Source: Muribaculaceae bacterium (lineage in GTDB: Bacteria > Bacteroidota > Bacteroidia > Bacteroidales > Muribaculaceae). Taken from it: a stretch of DNA of 58,000 nt. Both the position numbers and the translations under genes were made by a program. Shown here one piece after another: positions 1 to 7,138 of this stretch (its first letter is position 1; every line of letters begins with the position of its first letter). The notes beneath the pieces are model-generated. The model made no database searches and was not told the DNA's origin. It saw only the letters and a program-made list of their open reading frames with translations. The stretch covers positions 1 through 58,000 of the forward strand of contig VSPD01000013.1 in assembly GCA_009775125.1 (NCBI GenBank). The letters run 5' to 3'.

Positions 1-73
1 AAAATAAATCATCGGTTGGCTCAGTTAGCGGCTTAGCCAAGGCTGAACAACCTCAAATTTTACCGAATCATTG
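1..73. repeat. Left copy of a 73-bp perfect inverted repeat shared with the right window end
   Basis: Bases 1-73 are identical to the reverse complement of 57926-57998. I compared them base by base and identity stops at base 74. The element is partly self-complementary, with GGTTGGCTCAG near one end and CTGAACAACC near the other. It may extend beyond the window on the left. It could be an end of an invertible or repeated genome segment, a dispersed palindromic repeat, or an assembly boundary. Confidence 0.9.
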
Positions 74-150
74 TTATTCATTAATTATTCATTAATTATT
101 CATTAATTATTCATTAATTATTCATTAATTATTCATTAATTATTCATTAA
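74..150. repeat. Tandem array, seven perfect 11-bp units
   Basis: The unit TTATTCATTAA is repeated seven times without error from 74 to 150. The period is close to one DNA helical turn and the tract is almost pure A/T. It occupies the place where the other copies of the 145-bp palindromic element (4160, 13422, 29666) carry a shorter version of the same AT-rich sequence. It therefore looks like an expansion inside a broken element copy. Confidence 0.9.
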
Positions 151-238
151 TTTAAAAATTTAATTTTAATCAAAAATTAACGGCTCATTCACGGGCATTA
201 ACGTAAATAAAAATCCTGTTTTTCCTGTTCTCCTGTCT
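149..238. repeat. Partial copy (A) of the AGACAGGAGAACAGGA palindromic element
   Basis: The right half is intact. It carries TTAACGGCTCATT and GCATTAACGT body sequence and ends in TCCTGTTCTCCTGTCT at 223-238, the reverse complement of the element's terminal 16-mer. The left terminal repeat is absent and is replaced by the 11-bp array and the 73-bp repeat. It lies 3' of rpsP. The interval 1-332 otherwise holds only these repeats and the rpsP terminator; I see no gene in it. Confidence 0.8.
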
Positions 239-267
239 AAAATATCTAAAATGTCTAAACGCAAGAA

Positions 268-310
268 TAAAAAACGCCGGCGCTGTCCATTTCGGGGGAC
301 GGCGCCGGCG
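268..310 (-). terminator. Rho-independent terminator of rpsP
   Basis: On the minus strand a GC-rich stem (CGCCGGCGC paired with GCGCCGGCG, 275-310) is followed directly by a run of Ts. It begins 23 bases past the rpsP stop codon. Confidence 0.85.
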
Positions 311-332
311 CATGATGGGATTGGAGGCAAAA

Positions 333-863
333 TTATTCTGCGGCGGGAGCTTCTTCCTCTGCGGGAGCGGCGGCTGCTTCTGCTTCGGCCTTGGCTGCGG
401 CGAGCTCGGCTTTTTTCTTGGCTACGGCCTCGGCCTTTGCCTGGTTGCGAGCCTGCTCGGCTTCAAGACGCGATTTTGCATCGAGTTCTTTCTTGTCGGC
501 CATGGTGGCTTTGAGCTTGTCTACCTTAGCCTGCTTGTTGGCTTTCCATGCTTCGAAGCGACGCTGAGCCTCGGCTTCGTCGAATGCGCCTTTCTTGACG
601 CCACCCTGGAGGTGTTTCATCATAAGCACGCCTTCGTTGGAAAGGATTGAGCGCACGGTGTCGGTGGGCTGAGCGCCTACGTTAACCCAATACAAAGCCC
701 GTTCGAAATCGAGAGTTACAGTAGCAGGATTGGTGTTCGGGTTATAGGAACCTATCCTTTCAATAAATCTACCATCTCGTGGTGCCCTGCTATCGGCGAT
801 AACAATAGGATAGAACGCATAGTTCTTACGACCATGACGTTGTAATCTGATTTTTGTTGCCAT
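333..863 (-). CDS. rpsP: 30S ribosomal protein S16 with long C-terminal extension
   Basis: This is a component of the small ribosomal subunit that binds 16S rRNA during early 30S assembly. The first ~85 residues are a clear S16 domain (start MATKIRLQRHGRKNYAFY, then DGRFIERIGSYNPNT). The rest, to residue 176, is a low-complexity Ala/Lys/Glu helix-like tail ending in APAEEEAPAAE, so the protein is about twice the length of E. coli S16. To my knowledge, long charged tails are common on S16 in Bacteroidetes. The gene has its own promoter (903-934) and a terminator, so it appears monocistronic. It is not in the rpsP-rimM-trmD cluster known from Proteobacteria. The identification is secure; what the tail does is unknown. 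Confidence 0.97.
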   Translation of the reverse strand: MATKIRLQRHGRKNYAFYPIVIADSRAPRDGRFIERIGSYNPNTNPATVTLDFERALYWVNVGAQPTDTVRSILSNEGVLMMKHLQGGVKKGAFDEAEAQRRFEAWKANKQAKVDKLKATMADKKELDAKSRLEAEQARNQAKAEAVAKKKAELAAAKAEAEAAAAPAEEEAPAAE

Positions 864-902
864 TTAATGTTGATTAGTTTGGTTTTGCATTGTTTGCGAG
901 TG

Positions 903-934
903 CAAAGTTACGCTTTATTTTCCAAACCGCCAAA
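903..934 (-). promoter_or_regulatory. Bacteroidetes-type promoter for rpsP
   Basis: Read on the minus strand: TTTG (931-934), a 20-base spacer, then TAACTTTG (903-910). This is an exact match to the Bacteroidetes -33/-7 consensus TTTG / TAnnTTTG. It lies about 40 bases before the rpsP start codon. Confidence 0.8.
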
Positions 935-965
935 CATTAGGCATCATTTTTTCAGACGCGCGGCT

Positions 966-1259
966 CTATTTCTGGGCTTTTTTCTTTTCGAGCTGGCGGT
1001 CGACGGCTTCGAGGCAGAGGTCGACTGCTTCCTCGAAGGTGTCGGCGGTCTTCGACGCCACTATGTCTTCGTGCTGGGGCACGGCCACTTTTATGGTGGC
1101 TTCCTTGTTCATTGCCGTTTCGGGCTTCACGACTTTGAGGGTGACGTCGACGTCGGATATTGCTGTGTTATGACGGGCGAGTTTTTCGGCTTTTTTGTTG
1201 ATGAAGGCCGTGAGACGGTCAGCGATGTCAAAGTGGATTGCTTGGATTCTGATTTCCAT
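966..1259 (-). CDS. hpf: Ribosome hibernation promoting factor (HPF/RaiA family)
   Basis: A small protein of about 97 residues of the sigma-54 modulation/S30EA family, which binds the 30S decoding region and helps inactive ribosomes store or dimerise. The sequence shows the family's start (MEIRIQAIHFDIADRLTAF) and an acidic helical second half (DTFEEAVDLCLEAVDRQLEKK). I chose the ATG at 1259, not an upstream one at 1283, because AGGAGG lies 6 bases before it and the family alignment begins there. The start lies inside the last codons of xerC (1228-2172), so the two are translationally coupled. It is a short HPF without the long C-terminal dimerisation domain. Family assignment is firm; which hibernation state it promotes is inferred. 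Confidence 0.93.
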   Translation of the reverse strand: MEIRIQAIHFDIADRLTAFINKKAEKLARHNTAISDVDVTLKVVKPETAMNKEATIKVAVPQHEDIVASKTADTFEEAVDLCLEAVDRQLEKKKAQK

Positions 1260-2172
1260 GGTTGTCCTCCTTTTTTTGTGCACGCGGGTGTGCGAGTTGA
1301 TAATTATGTTGAAGTTCGCTTATCGATATATGCGTATATATCTGTGTCGTGTCGAGTGATTCGTGCCCCAGCAGGGTCTTTACGGCGTTGAGGTCGGCTC
1401 CGGCCGAGAGCATGTCGGTGGCAAACGAGTGGCGTATCACGTGGGGCGAACGCCGCGCCGAGTTCACCTTGCCGTCGAGATGGCGGTGCACGATATAGTT
1501 GAGCATGCGGTATTTTATCGGCTCTCCTGTCTTTTTAACGAAGAACGCGACGAAAGGTTCGCCGCCTTCGCCGCAATATCCGGCGCGGGCCGCGCGGTAG
1601 TCGTCGATCATCGAGCACAGCCCCGGGCCGATGGGCACGTAACGCTCCTTGGCGCGCTTGCCCAGCACCTTTATGCGCCCCGAGCGACTGTCGACGTTGG
1701 CGTCGAGTAAGCCCGTCAGCTCCGAAGAGCGCAGCCCCGTCTGGTAGAGCATCTCCATGATCAGGCTGTTGCGCAAGGCCAGGAACGGGCTGTCCTCGTC
1801 CCCACCCTCGTCGAGGACGCGCTGCATTTGCGCAGGGGCTATCACCTGCGGCAGCCGCTTGGCCGGACGCGCCAGCCTCAGGGCGTCGAGCGGATTGCCT
1901 TCAAGCCCCTTGAAGCGCACCAGATAGCGGAAAAAGCCGCGCAGGGCCGAGGCTTTGCGACGTATCGTCGCCGCCGAATGGCCCGTAGAGGCAAGATGGC
2001 TCATATACAGGCGTATGTCGGCCGACGTGGCCTCCATCGGGCGCAACTCATCCACCTGCCCCTGCGTCTCAAACTCGGCCCACTGCCGCAGGTCGTGACG
2101 ATACGACTCCACTGTGTGCGCCGACTTGTTCAGCTCTATTTGCAGATATTTGAGAAAATCGTCGATGAGCAT
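1228..2172 (-). CDS. xerC: Tyrosine recombinase XerC/XerD-like
   Basis: A site-specific recombinase that in this family resolves chromosome dimers at dif. The N-terminal SAM-like core-binding domain spans about 1-90 and the catalytic domain about 110-300. All catalytic residues are visible: R148 (TGLRSSEL), K172 (VLGKRAKERY), H244 and R247 (HVIRHSFAT), H270 (LLGHESL) and nucleophile Y279 (QIYTHI). The length of 314 is typical. The neighbour order xerC-hpf is familiar from Bacteroidetes genomes. The last 32 bases overlap the start of hpf, and the hpf ribosome-binding site sits inside xerC. Nothing nearby suggests an integrative element, so a housekeeping Xer role is more likely than a mobile-element integrase. 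Confidence 0.93.
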   Translation of the reverse strand: MLIDDFLKYLQIELNKSAHTVESYRHDLRQWAEFETQGQVDELRPMEATSADIRLYMSHLASTGHSAATIRRKASALRGFFRYLVRFKGLEGNPLDALRLARPAKRLPQVIAPAQMQRVLDEGGDEDSPFLALRNSLIMEMLYQTGLRSSELTGLLDANVDSRSGRIKVLGKRAKERYVPIGPGLCSMIDDYRAARAGYCGEGGEPFVAFFVKKTGEPIKYRMLNYIVHRHLDGKVNSARRSPHVIRHSFATDMLSAGADLNAVKTLLGHESLDTTQIYTHISISELQHNYQLAHPRAQKKEDNHGNQNPSNPL

Positions 2173-2199
2173 ACGCCTTCACTTGCTGTTTCGGATTGC

Positions 2200-2231
2200 C
2201 GAATTTAGCAATATAAAACCACATATGCAAA
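2200..2231 (-). promoter_or_regulatory. Putative promoter for xerC-hpf
   Basis: On the minus strand TTTG (2228-2231) is followed after exactly 20 bases by TAAATTCG (2200-2207), one mismatch from TAnnTTTG. It lies 28 bases before the xerC start codon. Confidence 0.6.
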
Positions 2232-2253
2232 TTTTCAAGCAAAAAATTACAAC

Positions 2254-2339
2254 AATTCACAATGCACGATACACAATGCACGATTGGCTTTCAGCGCGTA
2301 GCCATAATTGTGCATCGTGAATCGTGAATTGCGCATTGA
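2254..2339. repeat. Palindromic repeat of the CACAATGCACGAT family, copy 1
   Basis: Repeated words CACAATGCACGAT / ATCGTGAATCGTG form two arms around a loop containing TTTCAGCGCGTAGCC. The arms pair over about 26 bases with 3 mismatches. The element ends exactly at the base before the stop codon of the minus-strand gene at 2340. A second copy with the same loop is at 7053-7137. Confidence 0.85.
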
Positions 2340-4109
2340 TTAAAGGAGGTTGTGGCGGATGACGAGGTCGGACACGGCGGGGGCGTCGGCCACATGGCGC
2401 ACAAGGGCGGGATCCGCGCCCACGGTGTCGCCCACGAGCTCGCCCTGGTAGGTGAAGGCGAAGCCAAGATTTGCCGAGGCCGGGAAACCCATGCCGGGAT
2501 AGGCAAGCGGCAGGCGCAGCATCTCGCGCAGCGTGGAATACACGTCGGCCTGCCCCATCACCGGCTCGTGCACGCCGCTACGGCCGCCATTCACCACTAT
2601 CAGCGGCACATAGCCCTCCGGGGCCACCACGCCCCGGCCCGCGGGATGGGCAAGCATGTCGGAACGGTAGGCCGCCAGCCCCTCATGGTCGCCCACTATC
2701 ACAATAGCCGTCTCCGAGGCGTCGGGACGGCCGCGCAGGTAGTCGACAAGCTCGCCAAGGGCGCGGTCGGTGAAGCTAACGGCAGTGAGATAGTCGGCCA
2801 TCTTCGGCGGATAGTCGCCTTGCAATTTAATCGTCTTCAACTCCTCGGGGATGCGGAACGGATTGTGCCCCGTATAGGTCACTATCTGCACATACCCGTT
2901 CTTGCCCTCGGCAAGCACCTCGCCCGAGCGGAAGCGGGCCACGGCCTGGTCGACAAGGGCACGGTCGCTCAGCCGGGCCGGGCGGCCTATCATCTCGCTC
3001 CGGTCCCACGACTGCTCCATGCGCAGCGAGTCGATGCCGAAGGCCGAGGCCACGCGCGCCTGATTCCACGTGGCAGGCTTGTCGCCCGACATGAGCCATG
3101 TCTCGTCCCCAGCGAAAGCTTGCGGGATGGCATGATACCGATTGTCGGCAAAGCGCATGGCATACACGAAATTGCGCATCGGATACATGCCGGCGAGCAT
3201 CAGCAGCTGCCCGTCGATGCTGTGGCCGTTGCCCACCTGCGAGAGCACATGCGGAGCGTACCACACCGCCGAGTCGCCCACAAGCCGCGTAAGGTTGGGA
3301 GCCACCTCCTGCCCCTCGAGCCTGAGCCCGATAGGCCACGATTCCAGCGACTCGCATATCACCACCACGAGATTCCGAACCCGCGGCCCCGCGCTGTCGG
3401 CGGCGGCATATCGCGCCAGAAAATGGTCATGGTCGGCCATCCACGCTTCCACAAAGGCACGCTCGCCGTCGGTAATCTCGGAGTGCCCCTCCATGAGCTC
3501 GGCCGCCACCGTGCCCGGTATGGTATATATCACGGCCGGCGTTGTGGCATAGTAGCACTCCTGACGCAGACGCCCCACGTGCGAGCGCAGACCGCCATGA
3601 GCGAGCGCGACAGCCGCCGACACCGCCATAACTATCAGTAATACAATAAGATACCCCCCCCCATTAACATTTATCGGTTTTACCCTCGGCCCCATCGCCA
3701 CAGGCGCAAGCAGGGCTATGGCAGGCAGCAAGAAATCGCGCAAGCGCAGCGTGTCGAATATGCTCGCCGTGAAATCGGCCACATTCCCCGCTAGCATATA
3801 GCTCGGAGCCGGAATGGAATTGAAATACGTGCGGCAATAAATCAGATTCGACATCATCACCAGCGACATCACGAGCAGCACCGCCATCTGCGCCCACCGC
3901 CTGTGCCACAAAGCCGGCAACGCCAGTACCGTGGCCAAAGCGAGGGCATTGACATACGTGCCCGCAAACCCCAGGCCACGAAACGTAGTCTCGTAGCACC
4001 ACAGCAAGTCAAACGCCAGCACCAGCGCCAGGGCGGCAAGCCATCCGCCGGCAAACCCGCGGCCCCACAGCCGCCTCACTTTCTCCATCAATCGATTCAT
4101 TTTCAGCAT
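2340..4109 (-). CDS. LtaS/sulfatase-family membrane phosphotransferase-like protein
   Basis: A membrane enzyme of the alkaline-phosphatase superfamily, the fold used by lipoteichoic acid synthases and phospho-head-group transferases. About five hydrophobic segments occur in residues 20-170, then an extracytoplasmic sulfatase domain (~245-550). Metal-site residues are visible: E253 (VVVICESLE), D474 and H475 (IVGDHEG). At the usual nucleophile position the motif reads GNGHSIDGQ, so the nucleophile would be Ser297 where LtaS has Thr. Bacteroidetes do not make lipoteichoic acid, so the donor and acceptor are unknown; an envelope glycolipid or LPS modification is an inference. ATG 4109 has AGGAG upstream, though in-frame ATGs at codons 4 and 8 are possible. 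Confidence 0.82.
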   Translation of the reverse strand: MLKMNRLMEKVRRLWGRGFAGGWLAALALVLAFDLLWCYETTFRGLGFAGTYVNALALATVLALPALWHRRWAQMAVLLVMSLVMMSNLIYCRTYFNSIPAPSYMLAGNVADFTASIFDTLRLRDFLLPAIALLAPVAMGPRVKPINVNGGGYLIVLLIVMAVSAAVALAHGGLRSHVGRLRQECYYATTPAVIYTIPGTVAAELMEGHSEITDGERAFVEAWMADHDHFLARYAAADSAGPRVRNLVVVICESLESWPIGLRLEGQEVAPNLTRLVGDSAVWYAPHVLSQVGNGHSIDGQLLMLAGMYPMRNFVYAMRFADNRYHAIPQAFAGDETWLMSGDKPATWNQARVASAFGIDSLRMEQSWDRSEMIGRPARLSDRALVDQAVARFRSGEVLAEGKNGYVQIVTYTGHNPFRIPEELKTIKLQGDYPPKMADYLTAVSFTDRALGELVDYLRGRPDASETAIVIVGDHEGLAAYRSDMLAHPAGRGVVAPEGYVPLIVVNGGRSGVHEPVMGQADVYSTLREMLRLPLAYPGMGFPASANLGFAFTYQGELVGDTVGADPALVRHVADAPAVSDLVIRHNLL

Positions 4110-4159
4110 AGATATTTAATACTCCTGCAAAAACACAGGCAGGAGAACATATATTTTTT

Positions 4160-4306
4160 AGACAGGAGAACAGGAAAGACAGGAGATTTTTTTTACATTA
4201 ATGCCCGCGAATGAGCCGTTAATTTTTGATTAAAATTTAATTTTTAATTAATGAATAATTAATGATAATTAACGTAAAAATTCTTGCGCCTCCTGTTCTC
4301 CTGTCT
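4160..4306. repeat. AGACAGGAGAACAGGA palindromic element, copy B (complete)
   Basis: The 16-base terminal inverted repeat is perfect: AGACAGGAGAACAGGA at 4160-4175 and its reverse complement at 4291-4306. The body contains GCGAATGAGCCGTTAATT and an AT-rich core (TTAATTAATGAATAATTAATG). No ORF is present inside. The 4110-4437 gap between rpsU and the LtaS-like gene holds this element and otherwise nothing I can name. Confidence 0.9.
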
Positions 4307-4437
4307 TTTACCGGATTGTGCATTGACCGAAAAGCACGACGAAACCGCAACCCGGGTGCGGGTCGCAGTTTCGCGTATATTTTATGGTGTTCCTATGGCG
4401 GCGGATTGTGTCCCCCGACCGGCTTCGGGACCGGGTT

Positions 4438-4629
4438 TTATTCTTCTACCGAACGAAGCTGCTGAACGTAGATGGCTTTCATCATTTTCTTGCGGTTTAC
4501 AACCGAGGGTTTCTGGAAAGCCTGGCGGCTGCGAAGTTCTTTCACGATGCCGGTTTTTTCAAATTTGCGTTTGAATTTTTTGAGAGCTCTTTCGATGTTT
4601 TCGCCTTCTTTTACTTGTACGATAATCAT
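4438..4629 (-). CDS. rpsU: 30S ribosomal protein S21
   Basis: A 63-residue small-subunit protein. In some bacteria S21 helps the ribosome engage the anti-Shine-Dalgarno region. The sequence is a clear S21: MIIVQVKEGENIERALKKFKRKFEKTG, then many basic residues. The length is normal for Bacteroidetes. It is monocistronic by appearance: a perfect promoter is found at 4683-4714, and on its 3' side lies the palindromic element at 4160-4306. Bacteroidetes ribosomes mostly ignore Shine-Dalgarno signals and S21 is implicated in that; this is family knowledge, not seen here. Confidence 0.96.
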   Translation of the reverse strand: MIIVQVKEGENIERALKKFKRKFEKTGIVKELRSRQAFQKPSVVNRKKMMKAIYVQQLRSVEE

Positions 4630-4682
4630 ATTCGGAGTAAGATGTTGAGATTTTTTGTTCTATTTTTTATAATTTGCGACCG

Positions 4683-4714
4683 CAAAATTAAGCATTAATT
4701 TTCATTCCGCCAAA
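4683..4714 (-). promoter_or_regulatory. Bacteroidetes-type promoter for rpsU
   Basis: On the minus strand TTTG (4711-4714), a 20-base spacer, TAATTTTG (4683-4690). The match is exact and lies about 53 bases before the start codon. The -33 box lies in TTTGGCGG, as in the rpsP promoter. Confidence 0.8.
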
Positions 4715-4770
4715 CATTTCCGTCCTTATTTTTTATTTTTTCGGCGTTTCGTCATTTTTTCCGCCCATTG

Positions 4771-6126
4771 TCAGAATATTTTGAGGAACCACGTGGAGAT
4801 GAACACGTAGATTATCAGGCCGAAGATGTCGTTGGAAATCTGGATGAAGGGGCCGGTAGCCAGCGCGGGGTTGATGTGGAGCTTCTCGAGGCTAAGGGGT
4901 ATGACCGTGCCGAGGATGGTGGCGAACAGGGCCACTACGAAGAGCGACACCGTCACCGACAGCGTCACGGCATACTCGCCCGGCAGGAAGATAAGGTTGT
5001 AGACGAGCATCACCAGGGCTATAACCGAGGAGTTGAGAAGCCCGATGAGGAATTCTTTCCAGAGCTGGCGTCCGAATTCTTTTATCTCGAGTGAGCCGTT
5101 GGCCAGCGACTGCACCACTATGGCCGATGCCTGCACGCCCACGTTGCCGCCCGTGCCGCCGATGATGGGGATAAACAGCGCAAGGGCCGTCACGGCTTGC
5201 AACTGGGTCTCGAATCCGGCAAGGATTATCGAGGCGAGGATACCCGAGGCTATGCCGATGAGCAGCCAGGGGATGCGCGCCTTGGTCTGGGCCAGCACGG
5301 TGTCGTCGGCGTCGATGTCGGTGGTGATACCCGAGGCCAGCTGATAGTCGCGTTCCGACGATTCGCGCACTTCGTCCATCACGTCGTCGACGGTGATGCG
5401 CCCCACCAGGCGGCCTATGGAGTCGACCACGGGCATGGCCACAAGGTCGTACTTTTCGAAGTCGAGGGCCACGTCGTCGATGGGCGTGTCAGTCTTCACG
5501 GAGGCCGGGTCGGTCTCCATCACGTGTTTTATCTTCGACACCGACGGGTCGGTGATGAGCTTTTTCAGGGGAAGCACCCCGCGCAGGCGTTGCTCGTTGT
5601 CGACGACGTAGACATAGTAAATCTCGTCCATCTCCTCGGCTTGCAGGCGCATCTGCTTGATGCACTCGGGCATCGACCAATTTTCGTTCACCACTATCAT
5701 CTCGGTGCCCATGAGGCCGCCGGCGGTGTCCTCGTCGTATTTGAGCAGGTCGATGATGTCGCCGGCCTGCTCCATGTCGTCGATATGGGCGAGAATCTCG
5801 TCGCGGTCCTCCTCGTCGAGCTGCTGGATAAGGTCAACGGCATCGTCGGTGTCGAGGTGGTCGATCTGCTTGGCGATTTCCTCGGCTGGCATGGCCGAGA
5901 GGAGCTTGAGGCGGTCGTCCTCGTCGAGCTCCATGAGCACATCGGCAGCTGTGTCCTCGTCGAGCAGCTTGTAGAGAAACTCGGCTTCGTCGAGCTCGAG
6001 ATTCTGGTATAGTTCGGCAATGTCGGCCGGGTGCAGTCCGTCGAGTTCGGCCCGGGCCCGGTCCACATCCTTGTCTTTGATAATCTTGCGGATATGTTCC
6101 AGATATTCGTCGGTATATTCTTTCAT
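4771..6126 (-). CDS. mgtE: MgtE-family magnesium transporter
   Basis: An inner-membrane Mg2+ channel gated by cytoplasmic Mg2+. Domains in order: an acidic helical MgtE N domain (~10-130, repeated LDEDT/LDTDD/LDEED segments), two CBS domains (~135-255, with VMETDPASVKTDTPIDDVA), a connecting helix, then five membrane helices (~285-450) containing the conserved GGTGGNVGVQ filter-region motif. Length 451 is normal. It lies 67 bases downstream of rsmA on the same strand and is probably cotranscribed with it. No M-box-like leader was recognised upstream, so control is probably through the protein's own Mg2+-sensing domains. Identification is secure. Confidence 0.95.
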   Translation of the reverse strand: MKEYTDEYLEHIRKIIKDKDVDRARAELDGLHPADIAELYQNLELDEAEFLYKLLDEDTAADVLMELDEDDRLKLLSAMPAEEIAKQIDHLDTDDAVDLIQQLDEEDRDEILAHIDDMEQAGDIIDLLKYDEDTAGGLMGTEMIVVNENWSMPECIKQMRLQAEEMDEIYYVYVVDNEQRLRGVLPLKKLITDPSVSKIKHVMETDPASVKTDTPIDDVALDFEKYDLVAMPVVDSIGRLVGRITVDDVMDEVRESSERDYQLASGITTDIDADDTVLAQTKARIPWLLIGIASGILASIILAGFETQLQAVTALALFIPIIGGTGGNVGVQASAIVVQSLANGSLEIKEFGRQLWKEFLIGLLNSSVIALVMLVYNLIFLPGEYAVTLSVTVSLFVVALFATILGTVIPLSLEKLHINPALATGPFIQISNDIFGLIIYVFISTWFLKIF

Positions 6127-6150
6127 TGCCGTTTATTCTGCTTAATACGT

Positions 6151-6183
6151 GAATTCGTGTATTCGAATATTCGGGTATTCGTC
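6151..6183. repeat. Short-word repeat GTATTCGAATATTCG between mgtE and rsmA
   Basis: The words ATTCG/CGAAT are repeated in both orientations and form a weak palindrome that fills the gap between the two genes. The same word set recurs at 7696-7761 around the DUF4251 gene start. Confidence 0.6.
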
Positions 6184-6193
6184 AATACATTAT

Positions 6194-6985
6194 TTAATCC
6201 CGTGGTTGGCGGGCTTGCTCCACCAGGGCGGTGAGCTCGAAAAATTGCTCCACGGAGAGCTGCTCGGGGCGCATCGCCAACAGAGGGCTCTCGGGCAGGG
6301 GCACTCCCGGGGGCAGAAGGCCGCGCACGGAGTTGCGTATTGTCTTGCGCCGCTGGCCGAAGGTGGCTTTCACCACCGTGCGGAACAGGGCCTCGTCGCA
6401 GGGAAGCGACTGCCGGCTGTTGCGCCGCAGGCGTATCACCCCCGACTTCACCTTGGGCGGCGGGTTGAACACCGACTCGCTCACCGTAAAGAGATATTCC
6501 ACGTCGTACCACGCCTGCAACAGCACGCTCAGTATGCCACGCGTGCGCCCTCCTTCCTTGGCCGCCAGTCGCTCGGCCACCTCGCGCTGCAACATGCCCG
6601 AGCACAGAGGGATGCGGTCCTTGGCCTCGAGCACGCGGAAAAATATCTGCGAGCTTATATTATAAGGATAGTTGCCGATGAGGCAGAACGGGCCGCCGCC
6701 AAAGAGCCCGTCGAGGTCCATGCGCAGAAAGTCGCCCTCGATGATGCGCCCGTCCAAAGCCGGGAAATGCTCTTTGAGATAGCCTACGCTCTCGGTGTCG
6801 ATTTCCACCACCTTCACATCGGCATGGCCTTCGAGCAGATATTGCGTGAGCACTCCCGTGCCCGGGCCGATTTCCAGCACGGGCAGCGTGCCGGCATCGT
6901 CCAAGGTTGCGGCAATGCGCCGCGCCACCGACATATCGGTCAAAAAATGCTGTCCGAGGGCTTTCTTAGGCTTTACTCCGTTCAT
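6194..6985 (-). CDS. rsmA: 16S rRNA (A1518/A1519-N6,N6) dimethyltransferase
   Basis: RsmA/KsgA uses S-adenosylmethionine to dimethylate two adjacent adenines near the 3' end of 16S rRNA, a late checkpoint of 30S assembly. The SAM-binding motif VLEIGPGTGVLTQYL lies at about residues 36-50 and the catalytic motif NYPYNISS (family NLPYNIS) at about 110. The N-terminal KKALGQHFLTD is a family signature. Length 263 is normal. The start ATG at 6985 is preceded by a -7 promoter box (TAAATTTG, minus strand 7016-7023). The rsmA-mgtE order matches other Bacteroidetes. Loss in related families gives kasugamycin resistance. Confidence 0.96.
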   Translation of the reverse strand: MNGVKPKKALGQHFLTDMSVARRIAATLDDAGTLPVLEIGPGTGVLTQYLLEGHADVKVVEIDTESVGYLKEHFPALDGRIIEGDFLRMDLDGLFGGGPFCLIGNYPYNISSQIFFRVLEAKDRIPLCSGMLQREVAERLAAKEGGRTRGILSVLLQAWYDVEYLFTVSESVFNPPPKVKSGVIRLRRNSRQSLPCDEALFRTVVKATFGQRRKTIRNSVRGLLPPGVPLPESPLLAMRPEQLSVEQFFELTALVEQARQPRD

Positions 6986-7052
6986 TTGAGGCGTCGTTTA
7001 ATTTGTTTGCACCTGCAAATTTACACTTTTTTTCCGAGAAACCAACATAAAT

Positions 7053-7137
7053 CAATGCACAATGCACGATGCACAATGCACGATTGATTTTCAGCGCGTA
7101 GCCCGATCGTGCATCGTGCATTGTGAATTGTGCATCG
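7053..7137. repeat. Palindromic repeat of the CACAATGCACGAT family, copy 2
   Basis: The arms at 7058-7074 and 7109-7125 are a perfect 17-bp inverted repeat (CACAATGCACGATGCAC). The loop contains TTTTCAGCGCGTAGCC, shared with copy 1 at 2254-2339. Like copy 1 it begins immediately after the stop codon of a minus-strand gene and reaches back toward the next gene's promoter. Confidence 0.9.
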
Positions 7138-7138
7138 G

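Noticed and set aside
74..150. Tandem array considered as a CRISPR
   Set aside because: Units are 11 bp, directly adjacent without spacers, AT-only, and no cas genes are present.
1228..2172. Tyrosine recombinase taken as integrase of a mobile element
   Set aside because: Length, residues and neighbour hpf fit chromosomal XerC; no attachment site, excisionase or conjugation gene is near.
2352..3641. A 429-codon plus-strand frame opposite the LtaS-like gene
   Set aside because: His/Arg-rich composition without recognisable fold; shadow of the real gene, which has metal-site motifs and membrane helices.
4340..4437. Terminator after rpsU in the CCCGGTC...GACCGGG area
   Set aside because: Only short palindromic words pair and no T-run follows on the minus strand.
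6986..7138. Mg2+ riboswitch before rsmA-mgtE
   Set aside because: The region holds a -7 box and a CACAATGCACGAT palindrome; I see none of the conserved M-box parts and mgtE itself is 67 bases after rsmA.
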